Assembly (NCBI RefSeq): GCF_049723905.1
Contig: NZ_JBJKFD010000001.1
Coordinates: 1,178,001 to 1,242,000, forward strand
Source: G963665185 sp049723905
GTDB taxonomy: Bacteria > Desulfobacterota > Desulfovibrionia > Desulfovibrionales > Desulfovibrionaceae
Direction of reading: 5' to 3'
DNA length: 64,000 bases
Position 1 is the first letter of the stretch. Each line of letters begins with the position of its first letter. Both the position numbers and the translations under genes were made by a program. Below, one piece after another: positions 41,759 through 50,269 of this stretch. The notes under the pieces are model-generated. The model was not told the DNA's origin. It saw only the letters and a program-made list of their open reading frames with translations, and made no database searches.

Positions 41759-44266
41759 ATGATAGGAATAGTCGTTGTTTCGCACAGCCAGAAACTGGCC
41801 GAAGGCGTGCTGGAACTTGCCGGGCAGATGACGCGCGGACAGGTGGTCATGGAAGCCGCAGGCGGCATTGACGATCCGGATAACCCCATAGGCACGGACC
41901 CCATGAAGGTTATGGCCGCCATAGAAAACGTGGCCGCCGCTTCGGAAGACGGCGTTCTCGTACTCATGGACCTGGGCAGTGCCCTCATGAGTGCCGAGAC
42001 CGCTCTGGATTTCCTTTCCGAGGATGTAAAGGACAAGGTTCTGCTCTGCTCCGCCCCCATCGTGGAAGGCGTTATGGCTGCCGCAGTGCAGGCTTCTGTC
42101 GGAGCATCCCTCAAGGAGGCCGCACGCGAAGCAAACTCGGCCCTGTGCGTCAAAATTCGCCAGCTTGCCCCAATTACCGGAGAAGAAACCGAGCCTGATA
42201 TTCCCCCGGAGCAGGAAGTGGAGCCGCAAACAGATGCCGAAGGCGAGCAGCTGCACCTGGAACTGCATATTCACAACAAGCTGGGACTGCACGCACGCCC
42301 TGCCGCCAACTTGGTATCCACTGCCGGACGATTTCGTTCCTCCATACGCATCCACAAGGGTGAGGCTTCGGCTTCCGCCAAAAGCATCAACCAGGTGGCA
42401 CTGCTGGGTGTAAAACACGACGATCATATCACGATGACCATTTCCGGCCCCGACGCACGCGCCGCACTCGATGCCCTGAGCGAACTGCACAAGGACAACT
42501 TCGGCGAACGCGACGAGGATGTCGTTCTTACCGAAGAACAGGCAGTCCAGGCCACCGTATCCGGCGACGGAACCTTGGCAGGCGCACCAGCCTCTCAGGG
42601 ATATGCATCCGGCCCGGCCTATGTGCATCGCATCAGCCTCCCGCAGGTGGAACGCAAAGATGCCTCAAACACGGACGAGGAAATCAAGCGCCTCGATCAG
42701 GCCATTGCATCGGCCCTGGAAGACATCCACCAACTGCGGCGGCAAACCGAAAAGACTTCCGGCAAGGCCAATGCGGCAATTTTCGAAGCCCACGCTCTTA
42801 TCCTGGGCGACCAGGACATGCGCAACAGCGCCGTTGACGCCATTTCCAAACAAAAAATCAATGCGGAATTCGCCTGGCTGAAGACCATACAGGACATGGC
42901 CGAAGCATACCGCAATCTGGACGACAGCTACATGCAGGCCAGGGCAGCCGACGTAATGGACTGCGGAGCCCGCGTGTTGCGCATTCTCACCGGTGAGGAA
43001 GCCCCGGCCGTCAGTCTCGACACCCCGTCCATCCTTGTGGCGCACGACCTCGCCCCTTCGGACGTGGCCGGAATGGACGCGGACAAGGTGCTGGGGGTTG
43101 TCACTGAAATCGGCGGCGCAACCTCGCACGCGGCGATTCTTTCGCGCTCTTTGGGCATCCCGGCCGTTGTCGGCGTGGGCGAAGCCATCCAGGAAATCGC
43201 AGACGGCAAAACCATTGCCCTGGACGGTTTTACAGGAACAGTATGGACGGCACCCGACGCCGGAATTCTGGACGACATGTCACAGAAAAGAAACGAGTGG
43301 CTGGCCCAGAGAGAACAGGCAAAAGCCAAGGGTGCCCAGCCCGCGAGCACAAAAGACGGACGCGCCGTCGCCATCATGGGCAACATCGGCAATCCCGGCG
43401 ATGCGGACCGCGTGCGCGAGTACGGTGCCGAAGGCGTGGGCCTGTTCCGCACGGAATTTCTTTTTCTGGACCGACACGAAGCGCCGGATGAAGAAGAGCA
43501 ATTCAAGGCCTACATGCAGGCGGCACAAGCCATGCAGGGCGGCCCTGTCATCATCCGCACCCTGGATATCGGCGGAGACAAACCGGTCGACTATCTGAAC
43601 ACGCCCACGGAAGCCAACCCGTTTTTGGGTGAACGCGGCGTGCGCTTCTGCATGGCCCGTCCCGAACTGTTCCGCACCCAGCTGCGCGCACTCTTACGTG
43701 CCGCCAGCAGCGAGAACATACGCATCATGTTCCCCATGATCTCCAACGCAGGAGAACTGGCCGAGGTTCTGGATTTTCTTGCCAAAGTGCGAGACGAGCT
43801 TGTTGCCGAAGGCACGGATATCCGTGAGGACATCCCCACGGGAATAATGATCGAAGTGCCCGGCGCAGTAGCCGTGGCCGAAGAACTTGCCACCATGTGC
43901 GACTTCTTCAGCATCGGCACCAACGACCTTACGCAATACGTGATGGCTGCGGACAGGGGCAACGCCTCTGTAGCCCACATATGCGACAGCCTGCACCCGG
44001 CGGTTCTGCGCATGATCTCCCAGACATGCCAGGCGGCAACGGCGGCAAGCATAGAAGTAGGCATGTGCGGTGAAATGGCAGGAAGAGTCGAAGCCGTGCC
44101 GCTCCTTTTGGGGCTGGGCCTTGACGAACTGAGCATGAATGCTCCCGCCATACCCGAGGTAAAAGAAACTATACGCAGTCTGACCATGGATGAATGCCTG
44201 GCCCTGGCTTCCGAAGCGCTGGAAGCCTTCTCGGCCGATGATGTCCGGAACATACTGAAAAGATAG
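41759..44266 (+). CDS. dhaM: DhaM-HPr-Enzyme I fusion (PEP-dependent phosphoryl donor of DhaKL)
   Basis: An 835-residue multiphosphoryl-transfer protein. A mannose-type EIIA/DhaM domain (1-130) has the phosphorylated His in VVSHSQ (residue 9). An HPr domain (about 160-245) has the active His in LGLHARPAA. A complete Enzyme I follows (about 265-835): the phospho-His domain GGATSHAAILSRSLG near 455, then the PEP-binding barrel with IGTNDLTQYVMAADRGN and GMCGEMAG. E. coli DhaM stops after the EI His domain, so this one can take phosphate directly from PEP. The upstream site is weak (CGGAG). It is followed by a strong terminator. Confidence 0.93.
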   Translation: MIGIVVVSHSQKLAEGVLELAGQMTRGQVVMEAAGGIDDPDNPIGTDPMKVMAAIENVAAASEDGVLVLMDLGSALMSAETALDFLSEDVKDKVLLCSAPIVEGVMAAAVQASVGASLKEAAREANSALCVKIRQLAPITGEETEPDIPPEQEVEPQTDAEGEQLHLELHIHNKLGLHARPAANLVSTAGRFRSSIRIHKGEASASAKSINQVALLGVKHDDHITMTISGPDARAALDALSELHKDNFGERDEDVVLTEEQAVQATVSGDGTLAGAPASQGYASGPAYVHRISLPQVERKDASNTDEEIKRLDQAIASALEDIHQLRRQTEKTSGKANAAIFEAHALILGDQDMRNSAVDAISKQKINAEFAWLKTIQDMAEAYRNLDDSYMQARAADVMDCGARVLRILTGEEAPAVSLDTPSILVAHDLAPSDVAGMDADKVLGVVTEIGGATSHAAILSRSLGIPAVVGVGEAIQEIADGKTIALDGFTGTVWTAPDAGILDDMSQKRNEWLAQREQAKAKGAQPASTKDGRAVAIMGNIGNPGDADRVREYGAEGVGLFRTEFLFLDRHEAPDEEEQFKAYMQAAQAMQGGPVIIRTLDIGGDKPVDYLNTPTEANPFLGERGVRFCMARPELFRTQLRALLRAASSENIRIMFPMISNAGELAEVLDFLAKVRDELVAEGTDIREDIPTGIMIEVPGAVAVAEELATMCDFFSIGTNDLTQYVMAADRGNASVAHICDSLHPAVLRMISQTCQAATAASIEVGMCGEMAGRVEAVPLLLGLGLDELSMNAPAIPEVKETIRSLTMDECLALASEALEAFSADDVRNILKR

Positions 44267-44283
44267 ACCCTTTCCCTAAAAAT

Positions 44284-44324
44284 AAGGCGGGCGAATCCAA
44301 TGATTCGCCCGCCTTTTCTTTTTG
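44284..44324 (+). terminator. Strong terminator after dhaM
   Basis: A perfect 14-bp stem (44284-44297 with 44302-44315), CAAT loop and T-rich tail TTTCTTTTT, starting 18 bases after the stop. Confidence 0.93.
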
Positions 44325-44333
44325 GATTTCGCA

Positions 44334-44376
44334 TAAAAAAAAGCCGGCTTCGGGACCGCTCCCCGAAGCCGGCTTC
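44334..44376 (-). terminator. Second strong hairpin, terminator on the minus strand
   Basis: AAGCCGGCTTCGGG (44341-44354) pairs with CCCGAAGCCGGCTT (44362-44375); on the minus strand an 8-base T-run follows. It probably stops transcripts coming from the sua5 side. Confidence 0.85.
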
Positions 44377-44811
44377 CTGCAAAAGAAGGAAGGAAGGTTA
44401 CGCTGATCTAGATATAGCAATTACCAGGCCAAAAGATTGCAATCTCGTTCGATTTATTTTTACCCCCGTAAACCGGGGGATAAAACGCGTACTCTCCACC
44501 GACTCCTTCTTTTTTTAAAAAATAACTGTACAAAAAATTGAACCTTCCCGGACAACCAACTGAAAATACAGCCCGGAGAGTTAAAAAAATTTTACTCTAC
44601 CCACGCACAGCAAAATAACGCGATAAATATGCGGAAGCCTCGGCCAGAAACAACCGCTAGGGCACGGCGGAGAAAGGCGCACTGAATGGAAAAAATCCTG
44701 TGATTGCAGCTTGTCTGGCGAACGGATTATTTTTCAGACCTGTTGCCCACATCAAATGGCAACAGCTGAAAGCCGAACCGTTCCCGCTAGCACATGGAAG
44801 GCTGGGAAAAC
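44377..44811. other. Intergenic region between the dha operon and sua5
   Basis: About 435 bases with no supported gene. A hairpin TACCCCCG-TAAA-CCGGGGGATA around 44460-44482 with A/T runs on both sides could end minus-strand transcription from sua5. The rest is AT-rich and shows nothing else I can name. Confidence 0.5.
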
Positions 44812-45426
44812 TCAAACTATGGTAAAGCCAGCCTTGAGAAGTGCCGCACGCGATACCGCCCCCTGCCGCAGGATGGCCAATCTGTCGGTCCCCATACACC
44901 GAACAACGGTGGAAGGCAGTCCGCCCGAGGGCCAGGGACGGTCGAGCACGGACAATGCCACGCGTCCCACAAGCGCCGGGTCGAGTTCGTGAGGTTTGGC
45001 TGCCCCGGCTCTGCCGCTGGTATTTGCACTGGTGGCGATAAGGGGCACCCCGGATTCGAGGCACAGCCTCTGGGCGATGGGATGCACGGTCCAACGAACC
45101 GAGGTAAATCCCCGGGAATCGCGCACTTGCGGGGAAAGGCTCTTGCCCGCCGGGACAAGAATGGAAAGCGGGCCGGGCCAAAAATTGCTGGTCAACCGCT
45201 CCAAAGCCTTGGAGCGCCATCCTGTAACCATATCCAGCTGGCGCATACTGCCGACGATTACAGGAAGAGGTTTGCTGGCGGGCCTGTTCTTGAGTTGAAC
45301 GACCTCATTGGCGACATCATCGCTAAACGCGCTCCCGCCAATGGCGTAGAGGGTTTCCGTAGGATAAATGATGCATTTTCCCTGTTTGATGTAATCGACG
45401 GCTTTTGGCATGGCGCTCTCTGGCAT
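44812..45426 (-). CDS. Threonylcarbamoyl-AMP synthase (Sua5/YrdC/TsaC)
   Basis: Makes threonylcarbamoyl-AMP from threonine, bicarbonate and ATP for the t6A37 modification of ANN-reading tRNAs. The 204-residue protein shows the YrdC fold: YPTETLYAIGGSAF near residues 21-34, KNRPASKPLPVIV near 46-58, LTSNFWPGPLSILVPAG near 77-93 and SANTSGRAGA near 133-142. There is no C-terminal Sua5 extension, so TsaC-type length. ATG 45426 or the inner ATG 45411 could be the start; neither has a strong site. A perfect 9-bp hairpin lies just upstream (45445-45466). Confidence 0.9.
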   Translation of the reverse strand: MPESAMPKAVDYIKQGKCIIYPTETLYAIGGSAFSDDVANEVVQLKNRPASKPLPVIVGSMRQLDMVTGWRSKALERLTSNFWPGPLSILVPAGKSLSPQVRDSRGFTSVRWTVHPIAQRLCLESGVPLIATSANTSGRAGAAKPHELDPALVGRVALSVLDRPWPSGGLPSTVVRCMGTDRLAILRQGAVSRAALLKAGFTIV

Positions 45427-45444
45427 AGGCGGTAGTGTCCATAA

Positions 45445-45466
45445 AGGGAAAACAGATGTTTTCCCT
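45445..45466. repeat. Perfect hairpin upstream of the Sua5/YrdC gene
   Basis: AGGGAAAAC and GTTTTCCCT, each 9 bases, around the loop AGAT, lie 19 bases before the start of the minus-strand Sua5/YrdC gene, in its leader. Possibly a leader hairpin or an operator; no regulator is identified. Confidence 0.55.
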
Positions 45467-45672
45467 GGCTACCGGGAATGAACGGTAATGGGGTTACATG
45501 AGGTGAAACCGGAGTGGCGACATTGCCCATCCGGCCATCAACCTGAAAGAACGGAGACAGGGAACAAGGGAATTCCGTGCCGCACATACTCCAAATAATG
45601 AAGTTCGAATTTTTGTACGCGGCACAGGGCCCCTATGGCAGGGCCTTCAGTTCCCCGAAAACGGCAGGTGGC

Positions 45673-46263
45673 TCAACGGCTGCACCAATCTTCAAACATC
45701 GCTTCCAACTCGTCCGGGGGAAATGCCGGAGAATCATACATTCCCTTGGACATGCGCTGTCGGAACGACTCGTACAGAATAAGCGCTGCGGCCACGGAAA
45801 CATTGAAGCTGGGTATCATCCCCATCATGGGAATATACACCTCGCCATCGGCAATGTTTTCCAGCTCGGGTTTGATACCGGAATGCTCATTGCTCAAAAT
45901 CACGGCCGTGGGTTTCGTCAAATCCCACGCGTCCAACGGCTTGGCCCGATCAGTGAACCCCGTGGCAAGAATGGTCATGTCCTGATCGTTCAGCTGGGAA
46001 GCCATGGCTTCCGCGTCCGAATGCCGGGTCCGTGAAACCCATTTTAAAGCCGAAGCCGACGACTTTTTTCCCAGCTCGGGAAAAGCGGAGGTGGTGTAGT
46101 ACAAATGCACGTGTCCCACCCCGAAGGCGTCGCAGGAACGCAGGATGGCCGATACATTGTGAGGGTCCCACACATTGTCGACAACCAGGGTAAAGTCCTT
46201 CTGACGTTTTTCCAGAACCCGCCTGATCCGCTCTTTTCTTCTTTCAGTGATCGTGTCGCGCAT
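45673..46263 (-). CDS. TrmH-family RNA 2'-O-methyltransferase
   Basis: A 196-residue SpoU/TrmH knot methyltransferase. N-terminal TLVVDNVWDPHNVSAILRSCDAFGV is motif 1 (near 25-50). LSNEHSGIKPEL (near 122-133) and IPMMGMIPSFNVSVAAALILYE (near 142-163) form the SAM-binding trefoil knot. It resembles TrmH of tRNA G18. The 196-residue start at ATG 46263 was taken because the family begins there; no strong site is visible. Downstream of hypE by 69 bases on the same strand, so part of a hypD-hypE-trmH run. Confidence 0.88.
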   Translation of the reverse strand: MRDTITERRKERIRRVLEKRQKDFTLVVDNVWDPHNVSAILRSCDAFGVGHVHLYYTTSAFPELGKKSSASALKWVSRTRHSDAEAMASQLNDQDMTILATGFTDRAKPLDAWDLTKPTAVILSNEHSGIKPELENIADGEVYIPMMGMIPSFNVSVAAALILYESFRQRMSKGMYDSPAFPPDELEAMFEDWCSR

Positions 46264-46332
46264 GATGCGCCTTGTATAGCAGAAGTCCCTTCCAGGCAAG
46301 TGGCCGCCTTTTCGGGACTCCAGGCCACACAA

Positions 46333-47340
46333 TCAGCAAATTCGAGGCAGCTGTTCGCCTTCCAGCATGTTCATCAACCGCTTGCCGCCAAGCGGCGTCT
46401 GCAAAACGGTCTTGCCGGGGTTGTCTTCGGTCATCCCGCCAATACGACAGGCATCGTGCCCAAGTTCATCGGCATGCATGATGTCCAGGGCCTGCTGTGC
46501 GTACTCTTCCGGCAAAATGCACAAGAATTTTCCTTCGTTGGCAAGGTAGAGCGGGTCCAGTCCAAGGAAGGAACACCCGGAACGAACAGGGTCGGTAATC
46601 GGCAGCAGGGCTTCTTCAATGAGGCAACCGCACCCGGATTTTTCCGTGATTTCGTTGATCGTGGTCGCCAACCCGCCCCGTGTCGGATCGCGCAGCACAT
46701 GAATATCCGGGATAGCCCGCACCAGCTTGAGCAGCAGGTGATTCAGGGCTGCGGAATCGCTTTTTACCGGGACCTCGAACTCCAGTCCTTCGCGCTGCGA
46801 AAGAACGGTCAGGCCGTGGTCGCCCAAAGTTCCACTTATCAGCAAAGCGTCACCGGGACGGGCACGGTCTGCGCTGGGAGCCGGGTCCGCAATAATGGAG
46901 CCTATGCCGGTAGTATTGATGAAAATCTTGTCCACCGCGCCCTTGGGCACAACCTTGGTGTCGCCCGTAACGATTTCAACCCCGGCATGTCTTGCAGCCG
47001 CAGCCATGGAAACGACAATGCGTTCCAGGTCGGCCATGGGCAGCCCTTCTTCGATGATGAAACCGCAGGTAAGGTACTTGGGCTCCGCCCCCAGCATGGC
47101 AACGTCGTTGACCGTACCGTGCACAGACAGAGAGCCGATATCTCCGCCGGGGAAAAATATGGGGTCCACGGTAAAACTGTCCGTGGACATGGCCAACGGC
47201 CCGGACAGTTCAATACGGGCCGCATCGTTCAGGCGGTTGAGTTCCGGGTTGTCGAAGTTGCGCACAAACAATTCGCTGACCAGCCGCTGCGATGCGCGGC
47301 CTCCGCTGCCGTAATCCAAAAGGACCTTTGTCTCGCTCAT
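46333..47340 (-). CDS. hypE: Hydrogenase maturation factor HypE
   Basis: HypE dehydrates the carbamoyl group on its C-terminal Cys to thiocyanate, the CN donor for [NiFe]-hydrogenase. The 335-residue AIR-synthase-type protein has LLDYGSGGRASQ near residues 8-19, the ATP/Mg site TDSFTVDPIFFPGGDIG near 53-69, and GDTKVVPKG near 151. The family C-terminus PRIC carries the reactive Cys as the last residue. It follows hypD after 48 bases. A 2.5-kb open frame on the opposite strand is a shadow. Confidence 0.96.
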   Translation of the reverse strand: MSETKVLLDYGSGGRASQRLVSELFVRNFDNPELNRLNDAARIELSGPLAMSTDSFTVDPIFFPGGDIGSLSVHGTVNDVAMLGAEPKYLTCGFIIEEGLPMADLERIVVSMAAAARHAGVEIVTGDTKVVPKGAVDKIFINTTGIGSIIADPAPSADRARPGDALLISGTLGDHGLTVLSQREGLEFEVPVKSDSAALNHLLLKLVRAIPDIHVLRDPTRGGLATTINEITEKSGCGCLIEEALLPITDPVRSGCSFLGLDPLYLANEGKFLCILPEEYAQQALDIMHADELGHDACRIGGMTEDNPGKTVLQTPLGGKRLMNMLEGEQLPRIC

Positions 47341-47388
47341 TATTCGGAACCTCTGTTGGGCCGTCCCGAGGGCGGCGGTAATTCGAAT

Positions 47389-48474
47389 TTAATCGGTGGA
47401 GTATTTATAGTAGGCAGCACAGGAGCCTTCGGTGGAAACCATGCACGGTCCCACCGGCTTGGCCGGAGTACAGGCTTTGCGGAACAGCGGACACTGGTTG
47501 GGACGCAGCTTGCCCTTCAACACCTCGCCGCACATGCAGCCTTTGATGGGCTGTACGTCATTGAGTTCCAACCCCAACGCCTGCAGTGCGTCGAAATCGC
47601 GGTAGGCTTCGGAAAAAACCAAACCGCTCCCGGGTATTTTCCCAATTCCGCGCCACATGGCGTCGGCAGGTGCAAAGACTTCGTCCATGATAGCCATGGC
47701 CGTGGGATTCCCCTCGTCCGCCACCACCCGCGTGTACTGGTTGACGACGTCAGGCTTGCCCTCGTTCTTCATGCGCACGAGCATGAGCAGGGACTGCAAG
47801 ATATCCGAAGGCTCAAAGCCGCCTACCACTGCTGGCAGATTGTATTCCAGGGGAAGAAAATCGTACGGAGGCAGACCGATGACCGCCGAAACATGGCCCG
47901 GCAGGATGAAGGCCTCGATGTTCATGTCCGGGTCGTCCAGCAGCACGCGCAATGCGGGGGGCACCAGCTTGTGGAAGGACAATACCTTGAAGTTGTCCAG
48001 TCCCCTCTGCCGGGCCGTCTTCACCGTGGCGGCAATGGTAGGTGCCGTGGTCTCAAACCCCACGCCGATAAAAACGACGGTATCGCCGGGGTTGTCCTGG
48101 GCCAGCTGCAACGCGTCAAAGGGAGAATACACAACCTTTATGCGCGCCCCTTCGGCCTGGGCGGTCTTGAGGTTCAACCCGCCGGGACCGGGAACCCTCA
48201 TCAGGTCGCCAAAGGTCGCCAGTATGACATTATCCTTGGCAGCCACCCGCAGGTAGGCGTCCACTTCGGCATCGTGGGTAACACAAACCGGACAGCCGGG
48301 GCCGGTCAGATGCGTGATGTTCTCGGGCAACAGGGAATGCAGTCCACTCTGAAAGATGGAAACCGTGTGGGTTCCGCAGACTTCCATGAACTTGAGGCCG
48401 TCGCATTCCTGTTTCAGATGATGCAACAGCCCTTTACAAAGCTCCGGATCTCTGAAGGAGTCGAAGAGGCTCAC
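47389..48474 (-). CDS. hypD: Hydrogenase maturation factor HypD
   Basis: HypD, an Fe-S protein, forms a complex with HypC on which the Fe(CN)2CO moiety of [NiFe]-hydrogenases is assembled. The 361-residue protein has VCGTHTVSIFQSGL near residues 37-50 and TGPGCPVCVTHD near 64-75 (redox Cys pair). The [4Fe-4S] ligands are in GCMCGEVLKGKLRPNQCPLFRKAC near 308-335. The start is uncertain: GTG 48474 has AAGGCGG 7 bases upstream and is preferred over TTG 48480. hypC, hypA, hypB and hypF are not in the window. Confidence 0.95.
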   Translation of the reverse strand: MSLFDSFRDPELCKGLLHHLKQECDGLKFMEVCGTHTVSIFQSGLHSLLPENITHLTGPGCPVCVTHDAEVDAYLRVAAKDNVILATFGDLMRVPGPGGLNLKTAQAEGARIKVVYSPFDALQLAQDNPGDTVVFIGVGFETTAPTIAATVKTARQRGLDNFKVLSFHKLVPPALRVLLDDPDMNIEAFILPGHVSAVIGLPPYDFLPLEYNLPAVVGGFEPSDILQSLLMLVRMKNEGKPDVVNQYTRVVADEGNPTAMAIMDEVFAPADAMWRGIGKIPGSGLVFSEAYRDFDALQALGLELNDVQPIKGCMCGEVLKGKLRPNQCPLFRKACTPAKPVGPCMVSTEGSCAAYYKYSTD

Positions 48475-48698
48475 GGACAACCGCCTTGTTTTTCATTATG
48501 TAACGGAGTATGCGCCTTGCGCGAAGTCGTGGGACAATATCCCCGCCACGCCATTTTTGCAAATAGACCGGGCCCCATGGTCATTTCTAATAAAAAGAGA
48601 TATATTCTCTTGGAGAAGCTCGGGACATAAGCGGACTGACTTTCGGTGTCCGTCCTTTCTCCGAGAAGCAACCGAAAAACAATCCGGTCCACAGGCTC

Positions 48699-49358
48699 AT
48701 GCAACAGTCCCATAACGAAACGTACCAGTCATCCCAAGCCCGATACGGAGAGGCGAAGGCCACAGAGGCCCCCTGCCCCTTCGACAGCACCCCTGATCCC
48801 TCCTGGCATGTCCCCGACGACGAAGAATGCCTCGCCCTCTGGGACCATTACGCCATGCCCGAGCACATTCGTAAGCACAGCAGCGCTGTTGCCTACGTTG
48901 CCAAGGTTATGGCGCAACGGGCGCAGGAGTTGGGACACCCCGTGGACGTTCAGCTGACCCATGCCAGCGGACTTCTGCACGATATCGCCAAAATTTACAC
49001 CATAGGCCACGGCGGAAGCCACGCCCAGATAGGTGCGGCCTGGGCCATGGAAGCCACGGGAAACCCTATTCTGGGGCAGGCAGTGGCGCACCACGTCTAC
49101 TGGCCGTTCAAACTCGACGCCGAGCGACATTTCATACCACTGTCCGTTATCTATGCGGACAAGCGCGTCATGCACCACAAAATAGTTTCCGTGGGTAAAC
49201 GCTTTACCGACCTGCTCGAACGGTACGGCAAAACAGACGAACTCAAGGCCAAGATCAAGATAAACCTGGAACAAACCCTGGCCCTGCAGGATTGTCTCAG
49301 CAGATACCTCGAGGTGAATCTCAATGCATATTCTTTTGATAGCGGGCGGCTGGTCTGA
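48699..49358 (+). CDS. HD-domain phosphohydrolase
   Basis: A 219-residue protein with an HD metal-dependent phosphohydrolase domain: H in MPEHIRKHSSAV near 53-64, then SGLLHDIAKIY with the HD doublet near 90-100, and GHGGSHAQIG. The C-terminal part is helical. Resembles metal-dependent nucleotide phosphohydrolases of unknown substrate. Its end overlaps ddl by 35 bases, so the two are co-transcribed. ATG 48699 is taken as start; an N-terminal tail of about 30 residues is poorly conserved. Confidence 0.85.
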   Translation: MQQSHNETYQSSQARYGEAKATEAPCPFDSTPDPSWHVPDDEECLALWDHYAMPEHIRKHSSAVAYVAKVMAQRAQELGHPVDVQLTHASGLLHDIAKIYTIGHGGSHAQIGAAWAMEATGNPILGQAVAHHVYWPFKLDAERHFIPLSVIYADKRVMHHKIVSVGKRFTDLLERYGKTDELKAKIKINLEQTLALQDCLSRYLEVNLNAYSFDSGRLV

Positions 49359-50265
49359 CGAAAGGGAAGTTTCCCTTTCCGGCGGGAAACAGATCGAAGA
49401 ATCACTCAAACGCCTGGGCCACACCGTCACGCGGCTCGATCCTCAGGAAAATCTGTCGGATTTTATGGATTTGGCCACGGCACACGATTTCGCCTTTATC
49501 AATCTGCACGGTTCACCCGGCGAGGACGGACTTTTCCAGGCCATGCTGGAAGAAGCGGACTGTCCATATCAGGGCGCCAATCCCAAGGCCTCTTTTCTTT
49601 CCTTGAACAAGGCTACAACCAAACTCGTCTACCAGCAAAACGGACTGCCGACGCCGGATTGGGACTTCCTGCCTGTTCCGCCCAGCAAAGACTGGAAGCC
49701 CGACCTGGAATTTCCGTTTGTCGTCAAGCCGAACAATGGTGGCTCCAGCATCGGCATGAGCCTGGTACGCACCCCCGAAGAAATGCCCAAGGCATTTCGA
49801 CAGGTGTTTGAAAGCTGCAAGGAAGTCTTGGTGGAAGAGCTGGTGGAAGGCATTGAAATTACCTGTGCCGTACTGGGCGACGAAGCCCTGCCCCCCATCC
49901 TTATCAAGCCCAACCTGTGCAACGAATTTTTCGACTATGCCAGCAAGTATGAAGCCGGCGGTGCAGATGAAATCTGCCCTGCCCCCGTGGACGAGGAATT
50001 AAGCCGCAAGGTCATGGATATGGCCCTGACCGCCCATAGGGCTCTGGGCATAACCGGTTACAGTCGCACCGACTTCATGGTCCGGGGAGGCACCGAGCCG
50101 ATGTGCATCGAAACCAACACTTTGCCGGGCATGACGCCCACCAGTCTGGTTCCCAAGGCCGCGGCGGCAAGGGGCATGTCTTTCGACGCACTGATCGCCC
50201 GCCTCATAGAGCTGGGTTTGGAAACTCACGGCCATCCCCAAGGGAAATCCCAGGGGAAATCATAA
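49324..50265 (+). CDS. ddl: D-alanine--D-alanine ligase
   Basis: Ddl joins two D-Ala for peptidoglycan precursors. The 313-residue ATP-grasp protein has HGSPGEDGLFQ near residues 60-70. PFVVKPNNGGSSIGMS (ATP lid) is near 129-144, and LVEELVEGIEITCAVLG near 173-189. The C-terminal EINGN-type signature appears here as IETNTLPGMTPTSLVPKAA near 261-279. GAGGTG lies 8 bases before ATG 49324. It overlaps the HD gene and is followed by waaA after 4 bases. Confidence 0.95.
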   Translation: MHILLIAGGWSDEREVSLSGGKQIEESLKRLGHTVTRLDPQENLSDFMDLATAHDFAFINLHGSPGEDGLFQAMLEEADCPYQGANPKASFLSLNKATTKLVYQQNGLPTPDWDFLPVPPSKDWKPDLEFPFVVKPNNGGSSIGMSLVRTPEEMPKAFRQVFESCKEVLVEELVEGIEITCAVLGDEALPPILIKPNLCNEFFDYASKYEAGGADEICPAPVDEELSRKVMDMALTAHRALGITGYSRTDFMVRGGTEPMCIETNTLPGMTPTSLVPKAAAARGMSFDALIARLIELGLETHGHPQGKSQGKS

Positions 50266-50269
50266 TCCC

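Noticed and set aside
46105..48630. 2.5-kb open frame on the plus strand opposite trmH, hypE and hypD
   Set aside because: Antisense to three well-supported genes; its sequence has no family signature.
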